Origin: Archivesica marissinica
Lineage: Eukaryota > Mollusca > Bivalvia > Venerida > Vesicomyidae
Length of the DNA: 64,000 nucleotides
NCBI GenBank assembly: GCA_014843695.1
Contig: CM026401.1
Span: 45,927,683-45,991,682, forward strand
Direction of reading: 5' to 3'
Below the pieces are notes generated by a model that had not been told where the DNA came from, ran no database searches, and saw only the letters and a program-made list of their open reading frames with translations. Shown in pieces: positions 19,861-30,101 of this stretch (positions are counted from its first letter, which is position 1; every line of letters starts with the position of its first letter). The position numbers and the translations under genes are program-made.

Positions 19861-20368
19861 CGTTACACTGGCAGTTTATCTGTAATGATTTATCCCTTGT
19901 AAAGGCAACAAGAACAAAGGCCACGCACGACAGAAACAATAATGCACATATTGTCAACAAATACTTCTCCCGTACATTCCATTTCCAGCAACAAGTCCGC
20001 GACTGCGAATTCGTAACTCCATCGTTCATATTTTTTAACTTGTCTCTTTTACTTTCAGAGTTTGTATTAAGAGGAGTATGTGTGCTGCTCCTGTTGGCTT
20101 GGGCTTCCACAGCGTGTGGGCAGTCTGCAATGTGTTGGGCTTCCAGAGTATGTGTGCTGCTTCTGTTGGCTTGGGCTTCCACAGTGTTTGGGCAGTCTGC
20201 AATGTGTTGGGCTTCCACAGCGTGTGTGTAGTCTCCAATGTGGGTATTTCCACATTCGTCCACCACCGTTTCCGCTGCCACATAATGACTTGGCTGGCGA
20301 AATCCAACACCTCCATTCGCTTCCGTATTTGAGGTAGATAATCCATTTTCTTGACTAGAATTTGACAT
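19861..20368 (-). CDS. first coding exon: cytoplasmic tail and transmembrane anchor of a type II membrane protein
   Basis: The exon encodes 169 residues plus one base. It starts at an ATG (MSNSSQENGL) and ends in a consensus donor, G|GTAAGT. Residues 1-135 are hydrophilic and predicted cytoplasmic. Within them, a repeated VEAQ segment spans roughly residues 49-101. A basic stretch (WKWNVREK) precedes a hydrophobic helix at about 136-156 (YLLTICALLFLSCVAFVLVAF), followed by RDKSLQINCQCN, with two cysteines just outside the membrane. There is no signal peptide, so N-in/C-out topology is likely. M13 peptidases have this layout: a short tail, a helix, cysteines, then the ectodomain. The phase-1 end fits both the Ig exon (5871-6149) and the M13 exon (1480-1641). 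The tail sequence itself is not one I recognise; assignment to an M13 gene rests on order, strand, phase and topology. Confidence 0.75.
20069..20245 (-). repeat. in-frame coding minisatellite in the cytoplasmic tail
   Basis: A 72-bp (24-codon) unit is repeated about 2.3 times inside the exon. It consists of two related 36-bp halves giving HTVEAQANRSST-like and HAVEAQHIADCP-like 12-residue blocks. Because 36 is a multiple of three, copy-number change keeps the frame. The array is therefore tolerated in a soluble tail and could vary in length between alleles. Confidence 0.85.
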
Positions 20369-22209
20369 GACTTTTCTCTCTCACTTTTTTATATCAATAT
20401 TAAGTGACAACCGTGTATATATATATATATATATATTTCATGCTGTGTAAATAACTCCATCTAATATTAACTGTGGTGTTAGGTAATCACTTTTTAAAAT
20501 AATCTATTAACAAACCTGACAGCCATATCTTAAATCAAATCAAATATCACTAAATTGAAATAAACCAAAGTAGATATCGAAAAAGGAAGTGGTGATGCAA
20601 AGTGATTCAAAGTAGTAGTTTTCTTGTATATTACAAATGTTAACATTTCATAAATATCGCGCAATCAAAACATTTTCCCAGCTTATTTAATCCAAATATT
20701 GCTTTACAAATTTATCAGTTTCGTAGTCCAGAAAATCTACGCACAGTTTTACACGCCAATATTTTGCACCATAATTTTTACACACTAAAAAAACATAGTC
20801 TCATAAAATACCATTCATTTCACAGCACTTTGATGATACAGGTAGTATTAAAAACAACCTGTAACATTATCCTGTTCCAACTTCAGTGTAAAATCCCGCC
20901 TTTCACATTCAACTTGTGACTTTTAACTTTTGACATGAAACCGCACACCTGCAGTGGTCAATTTATGCCGATTTAATGGTCCAAGTGCACAGCTATACAA
21001 GAGCTACTACCACTATTTATAAAAATCTGCTGATGTTTAATTTTAAGATTTCTTCAATAAACCGTAGGAGATAATACTGTAATACACTTCAATCTAGCTT
21101 TCCATGACACTTCAAATAAGATAAAGTGTTTTAAATAGTCCACTATTTTAAGGATTAAAACACCCACTAACATTCCAATTATTAACTGGGTAACTGACTT
21201 CTGCTGTATTTTAATTTTCGCTGAATGATCAAGGTCGTTCCTGGTATGATCCAATACCGCTAAACAAAAAATATTATTCAAAATCCAAGAAGAATGAAAT
21301 TTAATCAATGAACTTGTTCAATCTCCATAAATTACTACTAGTAATAATTTACATCCATCCAATTCATCATTTGTATTATTTTCTTTCCAAATAAACCATT
21401 TTCAAATAATACAACAACGATTTCCGCTTCTCCACAAATCACAACAGTATAATTTCACCAATCCATATATATTTCCATTACTATATACACAATAGCTTCA
21501 TCGTATTCTTCAATTTCATTCAATATCTACTAAAATAAATACTCGGATTAATTATCAATTGAAGCATCTTAGATTTCCTTCAAATTCAATCTCTTGTCCA
21601 ATGTTTTCAATCATTCTCAAACGTAATATCTTCCGTAATTCGAATAAACGCTACAACATGGAGAACTTCGCTCTCCTCTGTCACTAACATTGCATCAATT
21701 TCCACTACAAGTCCAATACACACACGCGCAGCTACAAAATTTCTACCGTAAACTCCAGAATATCAAGTTTAAATATTGATTTCATATTAAGAACATTTTA
21801 CCGTTGAACACCGATTGTTGACGAAAATGACTCTCTCAGTATCTACAGACGATATATAAACAACATCTCACGATTCCAGCTCATCAATTTTGCATCAGTT
21901 TCTACTTTTCTTGATTAATTCAGTTCCTTTTCAGTGAGAGCAGACAACAACGATGTAATTAATCAAATCATTATCCTCAATGACACTTCGTTCCATTCTC
22001 AATCCCAGTACACTTATATCTGATAAGACCAAAATTGTCCGCAGAAAAAATTAATCCGGCAGTCGAGGACGTGTCTGTGATTTGGTTTCCTTCTCCCATA
22101 AATGCTTTCAATCTCAGTGTATCGGAGATTTACAATTGCGTAGACTAGAGCCTCTTCAATAATTTGGAACACTTAAGCAACAAGATGATATTCATCATGA
22201 TGTAGACAA
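20369..22209. other. upstream region of the membrane-protein gene
   Basis: This is AT-rich sequence with no recognisable exon, RNA or transposon. It contains a (TA)n microsatellite at 20416-20436. A TATAAAAA-like string at about 20385-20391 (minus strand) is too close to the ATG to be a promoter for this exon. A 5' untranslated exon may lie here, but none can be supported. Confidence 0.4.
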
Positions 22210-22680
22210 CTAATTACGTTTCTAAGAAGTAGTGTGATGAAAGTCAAAATGCTACGTTTCTAAAACGTAGTGATGGAAGTCAAAATGCTACGTTTCTAAA
22301 ACGTAGTGATGGAAGTCAAAATGCTACGTTTCTAAAACGTAGTGATGGAAGTCAAAATGCTACGTTTCTAAAACGTAGTGATGGAAGTCAAAATGCTACG
22401 TTTCTAAAACGTAGTAATGGAAGTCAAAATGCTACGTTTCTAAAACGTAGTGATGAAAGTCAAAATGCTATGTTTCTAAGACATAGTGATGGAAGTCAAA
22501 CGTTACGTTTCTAAGACATAGTGATGGAAGTCAAACGTTACGTTTCTAAGACGTAGTGATGGAAGTCAAAAGGTTACGTTTCTAAGACGTAGTGATGGAA
22601 GTCAAACGTTACATTTCTAAGACGTAGTGATGAAAGTCAAAATGCTACGTTTCTAAGACGTAGTGATGAAAGACAAACTG
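22210..22680. repeat. 36-bp tandem array of small palindromes, about 13 copies
   Basis: The unit GTGATGGAAGTCAAAATG plus CTACGTTTCTAAAACGTA repeats every 36 bp. Each unit contains the inverted repeat CTACGT-TTCTAAA-ACGTAG. Some units change both arms together (CTATGT with ACATAG at about 22468). Confidence 0.93.
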
Positions 22681-22892
22681 TTGTGTCAAAATCTTTTTTA
22701 AACAATTAGCGTAAAAGGTTTTCGAGATGCTTACATTAAAAAGTGAAGTTCATGAAAATCGTCCAGTTTTCTAGAATAATCCGGAATGATTTCCTAAGCG
22801 AGTTTTCTTTCGATTAAATCAATCAAAGATAGATTCAATGTAATAATTCTCTCAATACAAATAATCCTGTATGTATGCTCAATGACACTACA

Positions 22893-22971
22893 TACGTTGC
22901 CTTTCCGAGTATCGCACCCGGGACCGTTCGATTCCAAATCCGATGCTCTACCACTGGACCACGGACGCCAC
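22893..22971 (-). other. tRNA-like sequence, decayed tRNA or SINE head
   Basis: The minus strand reads GGCGTCCGTGGTCCAGTGGT (A box TGGTCCAGTGG), then AGAGCATCGGATTTGGAATC and CCCGGGTGCGATACTCGG in B-box position. The anticodon stem and the TpsiC consensus are imperfect, so a functional tRNA is unlikely. It resembles none of SINE-A to SINE-D. Confidence 0.5.
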
Positions 22972-23587
22972 ACGATCCTACTCGGTTATTAAAAAAAAAA
23001 ATTTACCAAACAATTATTCAAATCTTTAATAATAATAATAATTAGTATCCATGGTGATGTGGTCGATATTTTATATACCATTAGACAAGCTCAATTTAAA
23101 TTTGATGCCTGCTATGAATAATGAATTCGACATAAGGCATGCCATTTTCAAGAATAACCCAGTGTTCATAATCCGCTTTCCTTTGATTTCTGATAATATT
23201 TTAAACCATTTAGATACATTAATTTCTCAAGATGTTCTCCGGGGTTTCTGTGGTACTGTCTCCCTGCAATCAATGACTTAATGTACAAAACCATTAGAGT
23301 TCGCACAAGTGGTTTTGTTGATTATTTCTTGTCCATTTTATCTAAACTCGTTAATTGATAATAAATCATCTCCATAATTGTTCAATTAAGCCATGTCACA
23401 GTCATTTTAAAATTTAGTCTGAATTCCCTCAATTTGCAATATCATCATCATTCATTCAAATAAGAGAGAGAAAAAATCTTGTTTATGTAACTAGGCTCAA
23501 ATAAATTAACTACGCTATATTTCGTTTCTCCAAGCAGAAGTAAAAATATTCGTTAATTACTGTATTTATTACTCCAAGTTCAGTCAG
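22972..23587. other. unassigned AT-rich sequence
   Basis: The open frame at 23051-23281 has no recognisable domain, and its composition matches the surroundings. Short A and TAA runs lie at 22990-23042. Nothing else is supported. Confidence 0.4.
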
Positions 23588-23737
23588 AGACTGATCTGTA
23601 GTCCAGTGGTAACACGCTGGACTGGTAATCCAGGGATCGCAGGTTCGATCCCCCGTCTGATCCTAATAAAATTAACAGTCTTTCAGATGGGACGTTAAAC
23701 CGAGGCAACTGGTAGCGACGATAAATAAACGTAAAAC
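23588..23737 (+). mobile_element. SINE-B with a large internal deletion
   Basis: The tRNA-Thr-like head is complete (GTAGTCCAGTGGTAACACGC). At GACGTTAAACCGAG the sequence jumps to CAACTGGTAGCGACGATAAA, removing about 130 bp of body but keeping the 3' end. Confidence 0.88.
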
Positions 23738-24157
23738 TCTTGACACAGATAAGCCATCTGCTTGAGATCAGGATTCTAAAACAATGCTCTGTCTGTATTA
23801 TGCATAAATGGATCCAATATCTCTAAATTATAAACACAAAACTCGTCTGATTGTAGTTTCAATATCAATGCATTGTTAAGTGTTTGAGTTTTCGATTTTC
23901 ATAGTATGATTGCCTGACTCTTGTAATCATGGTTGAACCTTGTTTATCATAATACCAATTCCCAGCACACTAGAACTGGTTACATTCTATTATAACAGAT
24001 GATCTTCTTCTCCCATATCATATTTGGTACAGCACTCTCGTTCACAAACATCTCTGAAACATTAGAAGAAATGGTGAATGACACTTTTAAAAAATTAAAT
24101 AAGCACAGAAAGAAACAAAAACTCTAATAATCTTAGAATAAGTGTAGTATTTTTGCT
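23738..24157. other. unassigned sequence
   Basis: No gene, RNA or repeat recognised. Confidence 0.35.
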
Positions 24158-24634
24158 TTAACCCTTTCCCTCATAGACGCACCTCTTGACACCATTACCA
24201 ATACATACATTGACAATATAGTAGCCAACCCAATGTTCATAAACCTTCCCCTCATAGAAGCACCTCTTAACACCATTACCAATACGACATACATTGACAA
24301 TATAGTAGCCAAACCAATGTTCATAAACCTTTCCCTCATAGAAGCACCTCTTGACACCATTACCAATACGACATACATTGACAATATAGTAGCCAAACCA
24401 ATGTTCATAACCCTTTCCCTCATAGAAGCACCTCTTGACACCATTAACAATACGACATACATTGACAATATAGTAGCCAACCCAATGTTCATAAACCTTT
24501 CCCTCATAAGCACCTCTTGACACCATTACCAATACGACATACATTGACAATATAGTAGCCAACCCAATGTTCATAATGTAGTCCCAGTAATATCTATGGA
24601 GGTGGGATAGATATGGCCACTACTTATCCACTGC
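24158..24634 (+). repeat. TTAA-2 5'-end tandem array (84-bp units, about 5 copies)
   Basis: TTAA-CCCTTTCCCTCATAGACGC begins the element at 24158. The terminal 84 bp (through AACCAATGTTCATAA) is then repeated at 24244, 24328 and onward. After the last unit the usual interior (GTAGTCCCAGTAATATCTAT) starts, but it is cut off at about 24634. This is the mirror of the arrays that amplify the 3' end. Confidence 0.9.
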
Positions 24635-24666
24635 TGCTTCAAATGTAGAATTTTGGTTTTGCATTA

Positions 24667-25143
24667 CCTTAGGTGTGAGCTTCCAAGGGTAGGTGGGAGA
24701 TTCCATGGGTAGGTGGGAGATTCCATGGGTAGGTGGGAGATTCCATGGGTAGGTGTGAGGTTTCAAGGGTAGGTGTGAGATTCCATGGGTAGATGAGAGG
24801 TTCCAAGGGTAGGTGGGAGATTCCATGGGTAGGTGTGAGGTTCCAAGGGTAGGTGGGAGATTCCATGGGTAGGTGTGAGGTTCCAAGGGTAGGTGTGAGA
24901 TTCCATGGGTAGATGAGAGCTTCCATGGGTAGATGAGAGCTTCCAAGGGTAGATGAGAGCTTCCAAGGGTAGGTGGGAGATTCCATGGGTAGATGTGAGG
25001 TTCCATGGGTAGGTGTGAGGTTCCAGGGGTAGGTGTGAGATTCCATGGGTAGGTGTGAGGTTGAATGGGTAGGTGGGAGATTCCATGGGTAGGCGTGAGG
25101 TTCCATGGGTAGGTGTGAGGTTCCAGTGGTAGGCGAGATATTC
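24667..25143. repeat. 20-bp minisatellite, left part
   Basis: The unit TTCCATGGGTAGGTGGGAGA repeats every 20 bp for about 24 units. It ends in the 8-bp target duplication (25136-25143) of the MULE element and resumes at 26872. Confidence 0.95.
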
Positions 25144-26871
25144 GGTTGTATCTCACTTTCCCCACTTTTTGATTTTTGGCCAGTGCAGACTGTCTCACTT
25201 TCCCCACTTTCAATGTTCACACCTTTCATTTACCTGTAAGTAAGGTATACTGTGAAACTGAAATAACTGAACCACGTTTGTTAATATACTGACTTAAGAC
25301 ATAAGTATTTTAAAAGATATTACTATACCTGGCCTACGTTACAAAAATTGACCAACCTTTTAACAGCCGAATCAAAAGAATTATTATTAAAACTGTCCAA
25401 ATGTATTTACTTTGCTGCAAATTTACTAAGAAAGTAACTTCATTACACATTTAAAATTATTTGTATTTGTTAAGCACTTCTCTGAAAATCCATGACTGTC
25501 TACTCATATATATTGTGTATATGACTATGTTTTATGCAATAAATTATTGTTGTTGTTGTTGTTTTCTAATATGTTAGCTAGCTGATTAGAGACAGTTAAA
25601 GACACTTAAAGTGATCTGATTAATATGTAGTCAGTTAAAGATACCAATTAATTAACACAAAAATGTGTTTGAAGATGACAATTGTTCACTTAATGAAGTC
25701 AAACAATGTAATAATCATACCATGACTTAAGCATATAAATATAACCATAACATTCAACTACATCACATTCATTCAAAATGGCAAACGCACAGGTTGGAGT
25801 TCGCTTTATAGAAAATATACTTGGCAGTCAGACCCTGATACACAACGATTACTTGTTCAGCCTTAAGAATAACAAGGGAGATCGTAGCTATTGGAAGTGC
25901 GTGAACAAAGATTGTACGGCGAAAATCAACTTAAAGGATGATATTCCAACTAAGGTAAACTTTGAAAGGGTGTTACTTTCACTACTCACAGTGCGTGTGG
26001 AGAAAAGTTCAAGCGTGTGGACTTGCGACAATGATGCCTTCCGCACGTTAGCTCGTAGAGCCGGTGTGTTGCCACTTGTACCGATGCCATTGGTGGAGGA
26101 TGTTTAGTTCCATGCCCTGGAAAGCAACGACGATGACTCAACGCCTGTTGTCAGGTTCAAAGACTATGTCACTGAGCAATGGGTAGAAGGTGACAAGCCG
26201 ATGTGGAACCACTACGACAACGATGGGCCACGTACTACAAATCATGTTGAAGGTTGGCACAACAAGGTCAACGGACTTCTCACCCACCCGCACCCCAACG
26301 TCTACAAAGTCATGGAACTATTCCAGAAAAAGCGGCGACCAAAGAAGCGGCTGTACCGGGTCATCGAGGAGAGATTGGGCCACCTGAAGCAGAGGCTCGA
26401 GTCTGGGGAAGTAGATGTCATGGAGTACGCCGACGCAGCATCACATCTCACCAAGCTAGGACCATGAACAATATTGTGTATGACCAACAATTTGAGGATT
26501 TTGTCTGCTGAACACTCATTATTTCTCCATGAAAATAAATGTGACATTTATATGTGCTACTAAGTCGCTAAATGTGCTTATTAAATAATATATGGTGAAG
26601 GAACACAAAACAATAAGCATGTGTATCCTCTTTATTGGTCAAATGTATGTAATAAAAGTTTATTAAAACACAATCCTATGTTACTTTTATCAATTTAAAA
26701 CACCATTCAATTTGTGGTTACAAACTTTTCGCAGTACAGAATACCAACTTTGGTCAATTATCACCAATCAAGTCCATTGTTAACCATAACAAAGACGTCT
26801 CACTTTCCCCACTTACAAATTCCCTACTTCTTTACCTGGAATCTATAAAGTGGGGAAAGTGAGAACACCCC
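25144..26871 (+). mobile_element. MULE-type DNA transposon, 1728 bp, inactive
   Basis: AGATATTC flanks it at 25136-25143 and 26872-26879. The sequence TCTCACTTTCCCCACTTT lies exactly 7 bp inside each end in inverted orientation (25151-25168 and 26847-26864). Further copies of the motif lie at 25193 and 26798. Removing the element and one AGATATTC restores the 20-bp phase of the surrounding minisatellite. Inside are the FLYWCH and MULE coding remnants, with A/T-rich flanks and a (TTG)n run at 25543-25563. MULEs commonly make 8-10 bp duplications, which fits. Confidence 0.88.
25778..26467 (+). pseudogene. FLYWCH zinc finger plus MULE transposase remnant
   Basis: The first 109-codon frame starts MANAQVGVRFIENILGSQ. 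It shows a FLYWCH finger core (DYLFSL, then SYWKCVNKDCTAKINL), the DNA-binding domain often joined to MULE transposases. From about 26000 the sequence matches the transposase C-terminal region: WRKVQ in one frame, then NDAFRTLARRAG and VLPLVP in another, so a frameshift lies near 26030. A TAG stop interrupts at 26105-26107. Beyond it the same frame carries FKDYVTEQWVEG, MWNHYDNDGPRTTNHVEGW and HNKVN, the conserved transposase end, to a stop at 26465. The central catalytic part (about 200 residues in relatives) is absent. Non-functional. Confidence 0.82.
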
Positions 26872-29800
26872 AGATATTCCATGGGAAGGTGGGAGATTCC
26901 ATAGATAAATAAGAGGTTCCAAGGGTAGGTGTGAGAGTCCATGGGTATGTGTGAGGTTCCATGGGTAGGTGTGAGGTTCCATGGGTAGGTGTGAGGTTCC
27001 AATTGTAGGGGTGAGGTTCCAATGGTAGGTGTGATGTTCCATGGGTAGGTGGGAGATTCCATGGGAAGATGGGAGATTCCATGGGAAGGTGGGAGCTTCC
27101 ATGGGTAGGTGGGAGATTCCATGGATAATAAGGTTCCATAATTATTTTTATTATGTAGATAAGATATTCCAAGGGTAGGTGGGAGGTTCCACATGAAGGT
27201 GTGGGGTTCCACAGGTAGGAGTGGGAGGTTCTATGTTTATGTGGGATGTTCCATATTTATGTGGGATGTTCCATGTTTATGTGGGAGGTTCCATGTTTAT
27301 GTGGGAGGTTCCATGTTTAAGTGGGAGGTTCTATGTTTAGGTGGGAGGTTCCATGTTTAGGTGGGAGGTTCCATGTTTATGTGGGAGGTTCCATGTTTAT
27401 GTGGGAGGGTCAATGTTTATGTGGGAGGTTCAATGTTTAGGTGGGAGGTTCCATGTTTATGTGGGAGGTTCCATGTTTAGGTGGGAGGTTCCATGTTTAG
27501 GTGAGATGTTCCATGTTTATGTGGGAGGTTCCATGTTTAGGTGAGAGGTTCCATGTTTATGTGGGAGGTTCCATGTTTATGTGGGAGGTTCCATGTTTAG
27601 GTGGGAGGTTCCATGTTTATGTGGGAATTCTATGTTTATGTGGGAGGTTCCATGTTTATATGGGAGGTTCCATGTTTAGGTGGGAGGTTCCATGTTTATG
27701 TGGGAGGTCCATGTTTATGTGGGAGGTTCCATGTTTATGTGGGATATTTCCATATTTATGTGGAAGGTTCCATGTTTATGTGGGAGGTTCCATGTTTAGG
27801 TGGGAGGTTCCATATTTACGTGGGATATTTCCATGTTTGTGTGGAAGGTTCCATGTTTATGTGGGAGGTTCCATATTTATGTGGAAGGTTCCATGTTTAG
27901 GTGGGAGGTTCCATGTTTAGGTGGGAGGTTCCATATTTATGTGGGATATTTCCATGTTTGTGTGGAAGGTTCCATGTTTATGTGGGAGGTTCCATGTTTA
28001 GGTGGGAGGTTCCATGTTTATGTGGGATATTTCCATGTTTATGTGGAAGGTTCCATGTTTAGGTGGGAGGTTCCATGTTTAGGTGGGAGGTTCTATGTTT
28101 ATGTGGGAGGTTCTAGGTTTATGTGGGAGGTTCCATGTTTATGTGGGAGGTTCTATGTTTATGTGGGAGGTTCTAGGTTTATGTGGGAGGTTCCATGTTT
28201 ATGTGGGAGGTTCCATGTTAATGTGGGAGGTTCCATGTTTATGTGGGAGGTTCCATGTTTATGTGGGAGGGTCAATGTTTATGTGGGAGGTTCAATGTTT
28301 AGGTGAGAGGTTCCATGTTTATGTGGGAGGTTCCATGTTTAGGTGGGAGGTTCCATGTTTAGGTGAGATGTTCCATGTTTATGTGGGAGGTTCCATGTTT
28401 AGGTGAGAGGTTCCATGTTTATGTGGGAGGTTCCATGTTTATGTGGGAGGTTCCATGTTTAGGTGGGAGGTTCCATATTTACGTGGGATATTTCCATGTT
28501 TGTGTGGAAGGTTCCATGTTTATGTGGGAGGTTCCATATTTATGTGGAAGGTTCCATGTTTAGGTGGGAGGTTCCATGTTTAGGTGGGAGGTTCCATATT
28601 TATGTGGGATATTTCCATGTTTGTGTGGAAGGTTCCATGTTTATGTGGGAGGTTCCATGTTTAGGTGGGAGGTTCCATGTTTATGTGGGATATTTCCATG
28701 TTTATGTGGAAGGTTCCATGTTTAGGTGGGAGGTTCCATGTTTAGGTGGGAGGTTCTATGTTTATGTGGGAGGTTCTAGGTTTATGTGGGAGGTTCCATG
28801 TTTATGTGGGAGGTTCTATGTTTATGTGGGAGGTTCTAGGTTTATGTGGGAGGTTCCATGTTTATGTGGGAGGTTCCATGTTAATGTGGGAGGTTCCATG
28901 TTTATGTGGGAGGTTCCATGTTTATGTGGGAGGGTCAATGTTTATGTGGGAGGTTCAATGTTTAGGTGAGAGGTTCCATGTTTATGTGGGAGGTTCCATG
29001 TTTAGGTGGGAGGTTCCATGTTTAGGTGAGATGTTCCATGTTTATGTGGGAGGTTCCATGTTTAGGTGAGAGGTTCCATGTTTATGTGGGAGGTTCCATG
29101 TTTATGTGGGAGGTTCCATGTTTAGGTGGGAGGTTCCATGTTTAGGTGGGAGGTTCCATGTTTAGGTGGGCGGTTCCATGTTTAGGTGAGAGGTTCCATG
29201 TTTAGGTGAGAGGTTCCATGTTTATGTGGGAGGTTCCATGTTTAGGTGGGAATTTCCATGTTTATGTGGGAGGTTCCATGTTTATATGGGAGGTTCCATG
29301 TTTAGGTGGAAGGTTCCATGTTTAGGTGGGAGGTTCCATGTTTATGTGGGAGGTTCCATGTTTAGGTGGGAGGTTCCATGTTTAGGTGGGAGGTTCCATA
29401 TTTATGTGGGATATTTCCATGTTTGTGTGGAAGGTTCCATGTTTATGTGGGAGGTTCCATGTTTAGGTGGGAGGTTCCATGTTTATGTGGGATATTTCCA
29501 TGTTTATGTGGAAGGTTCCATGTTTAGGTGGGAGGTTCCATGTTTAGGTGGGAGGTTCTATGTTTATGTGGGAGGTTCTAGGTTTATGTGGGAGGTTCTA
29601 TGTTTATGTGGGAGGTTCTATGTTTATGTGGGAGGTTCTAGGTTTATGTGGGAGGTTCCATGTTTATGTGGGAGGTTCCATGTTTATGTGGGAGGTTCCA
29701 TGTTTATGTGGGAGGTTCCATGTTTATGTGGGAGGGTCAATGTTTATGTGGGAGGTTCAATGTTTAGGTGGGAGGTTCCATGTTTATGTGGGAGGTTCCA

Positions 29801-30026
29801 TGTTTAGGTGGGAGGTTCCATGTTTAGGTGAGATGTTCCATGTTTATGTGGGAGGTTCCATGTTTAGGTGAGAGGTTCCATGTTTATGTGGGAGGTTCCA
29901 TGTTTATGTGGGAGGTTCCATGTTTAGGTGAGAGGTTCCATGTTTATGTGGGAGGTTCCATGTTTAGGTGGGAGGTTCCATGTTTAGGTGAGAGGTTCCA
30001 TGTTTAGGTGGGCGGTTCCATGTTTA

Positions 30027-30101
30027 AAACCAACCAAACCAAAAACCAAACAAAAACCAAACCACCAAACCACCAAACCACCAACCAACACCAAACCAAA
30101 G
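30027..30101. repeat. CCAAA-rich low-complexity tract inside the minisatellite
   Basis: Irregular ACCAAACC / CCACCAAACC repeats replace the 20-bp units. Similar, shorter tracts occur at 30345-30358 and 32957-32996. No other part of the window has this composition. Confidence 0.8.

Noticed and set aside
20383..20392. TATA-box-like string upstream of the first exon
   Set aside because: It is less than 20 bp from the ATG, too close for a start site between them, and lies in AT-rich DNA near a (TA)n run.
23051..23281. 76-codon plus-strand frame in 23 kb
   Set aside because: There is no recognisable domain, base composition is like the flanks, and there is no splice context that would make it an exon.
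24620..25229. 186-197 codon frames with YPWNLTPTHGISHLP-like repeats
   Set aside because: They are translations of the same 20-bp minisatellite on the other strand.
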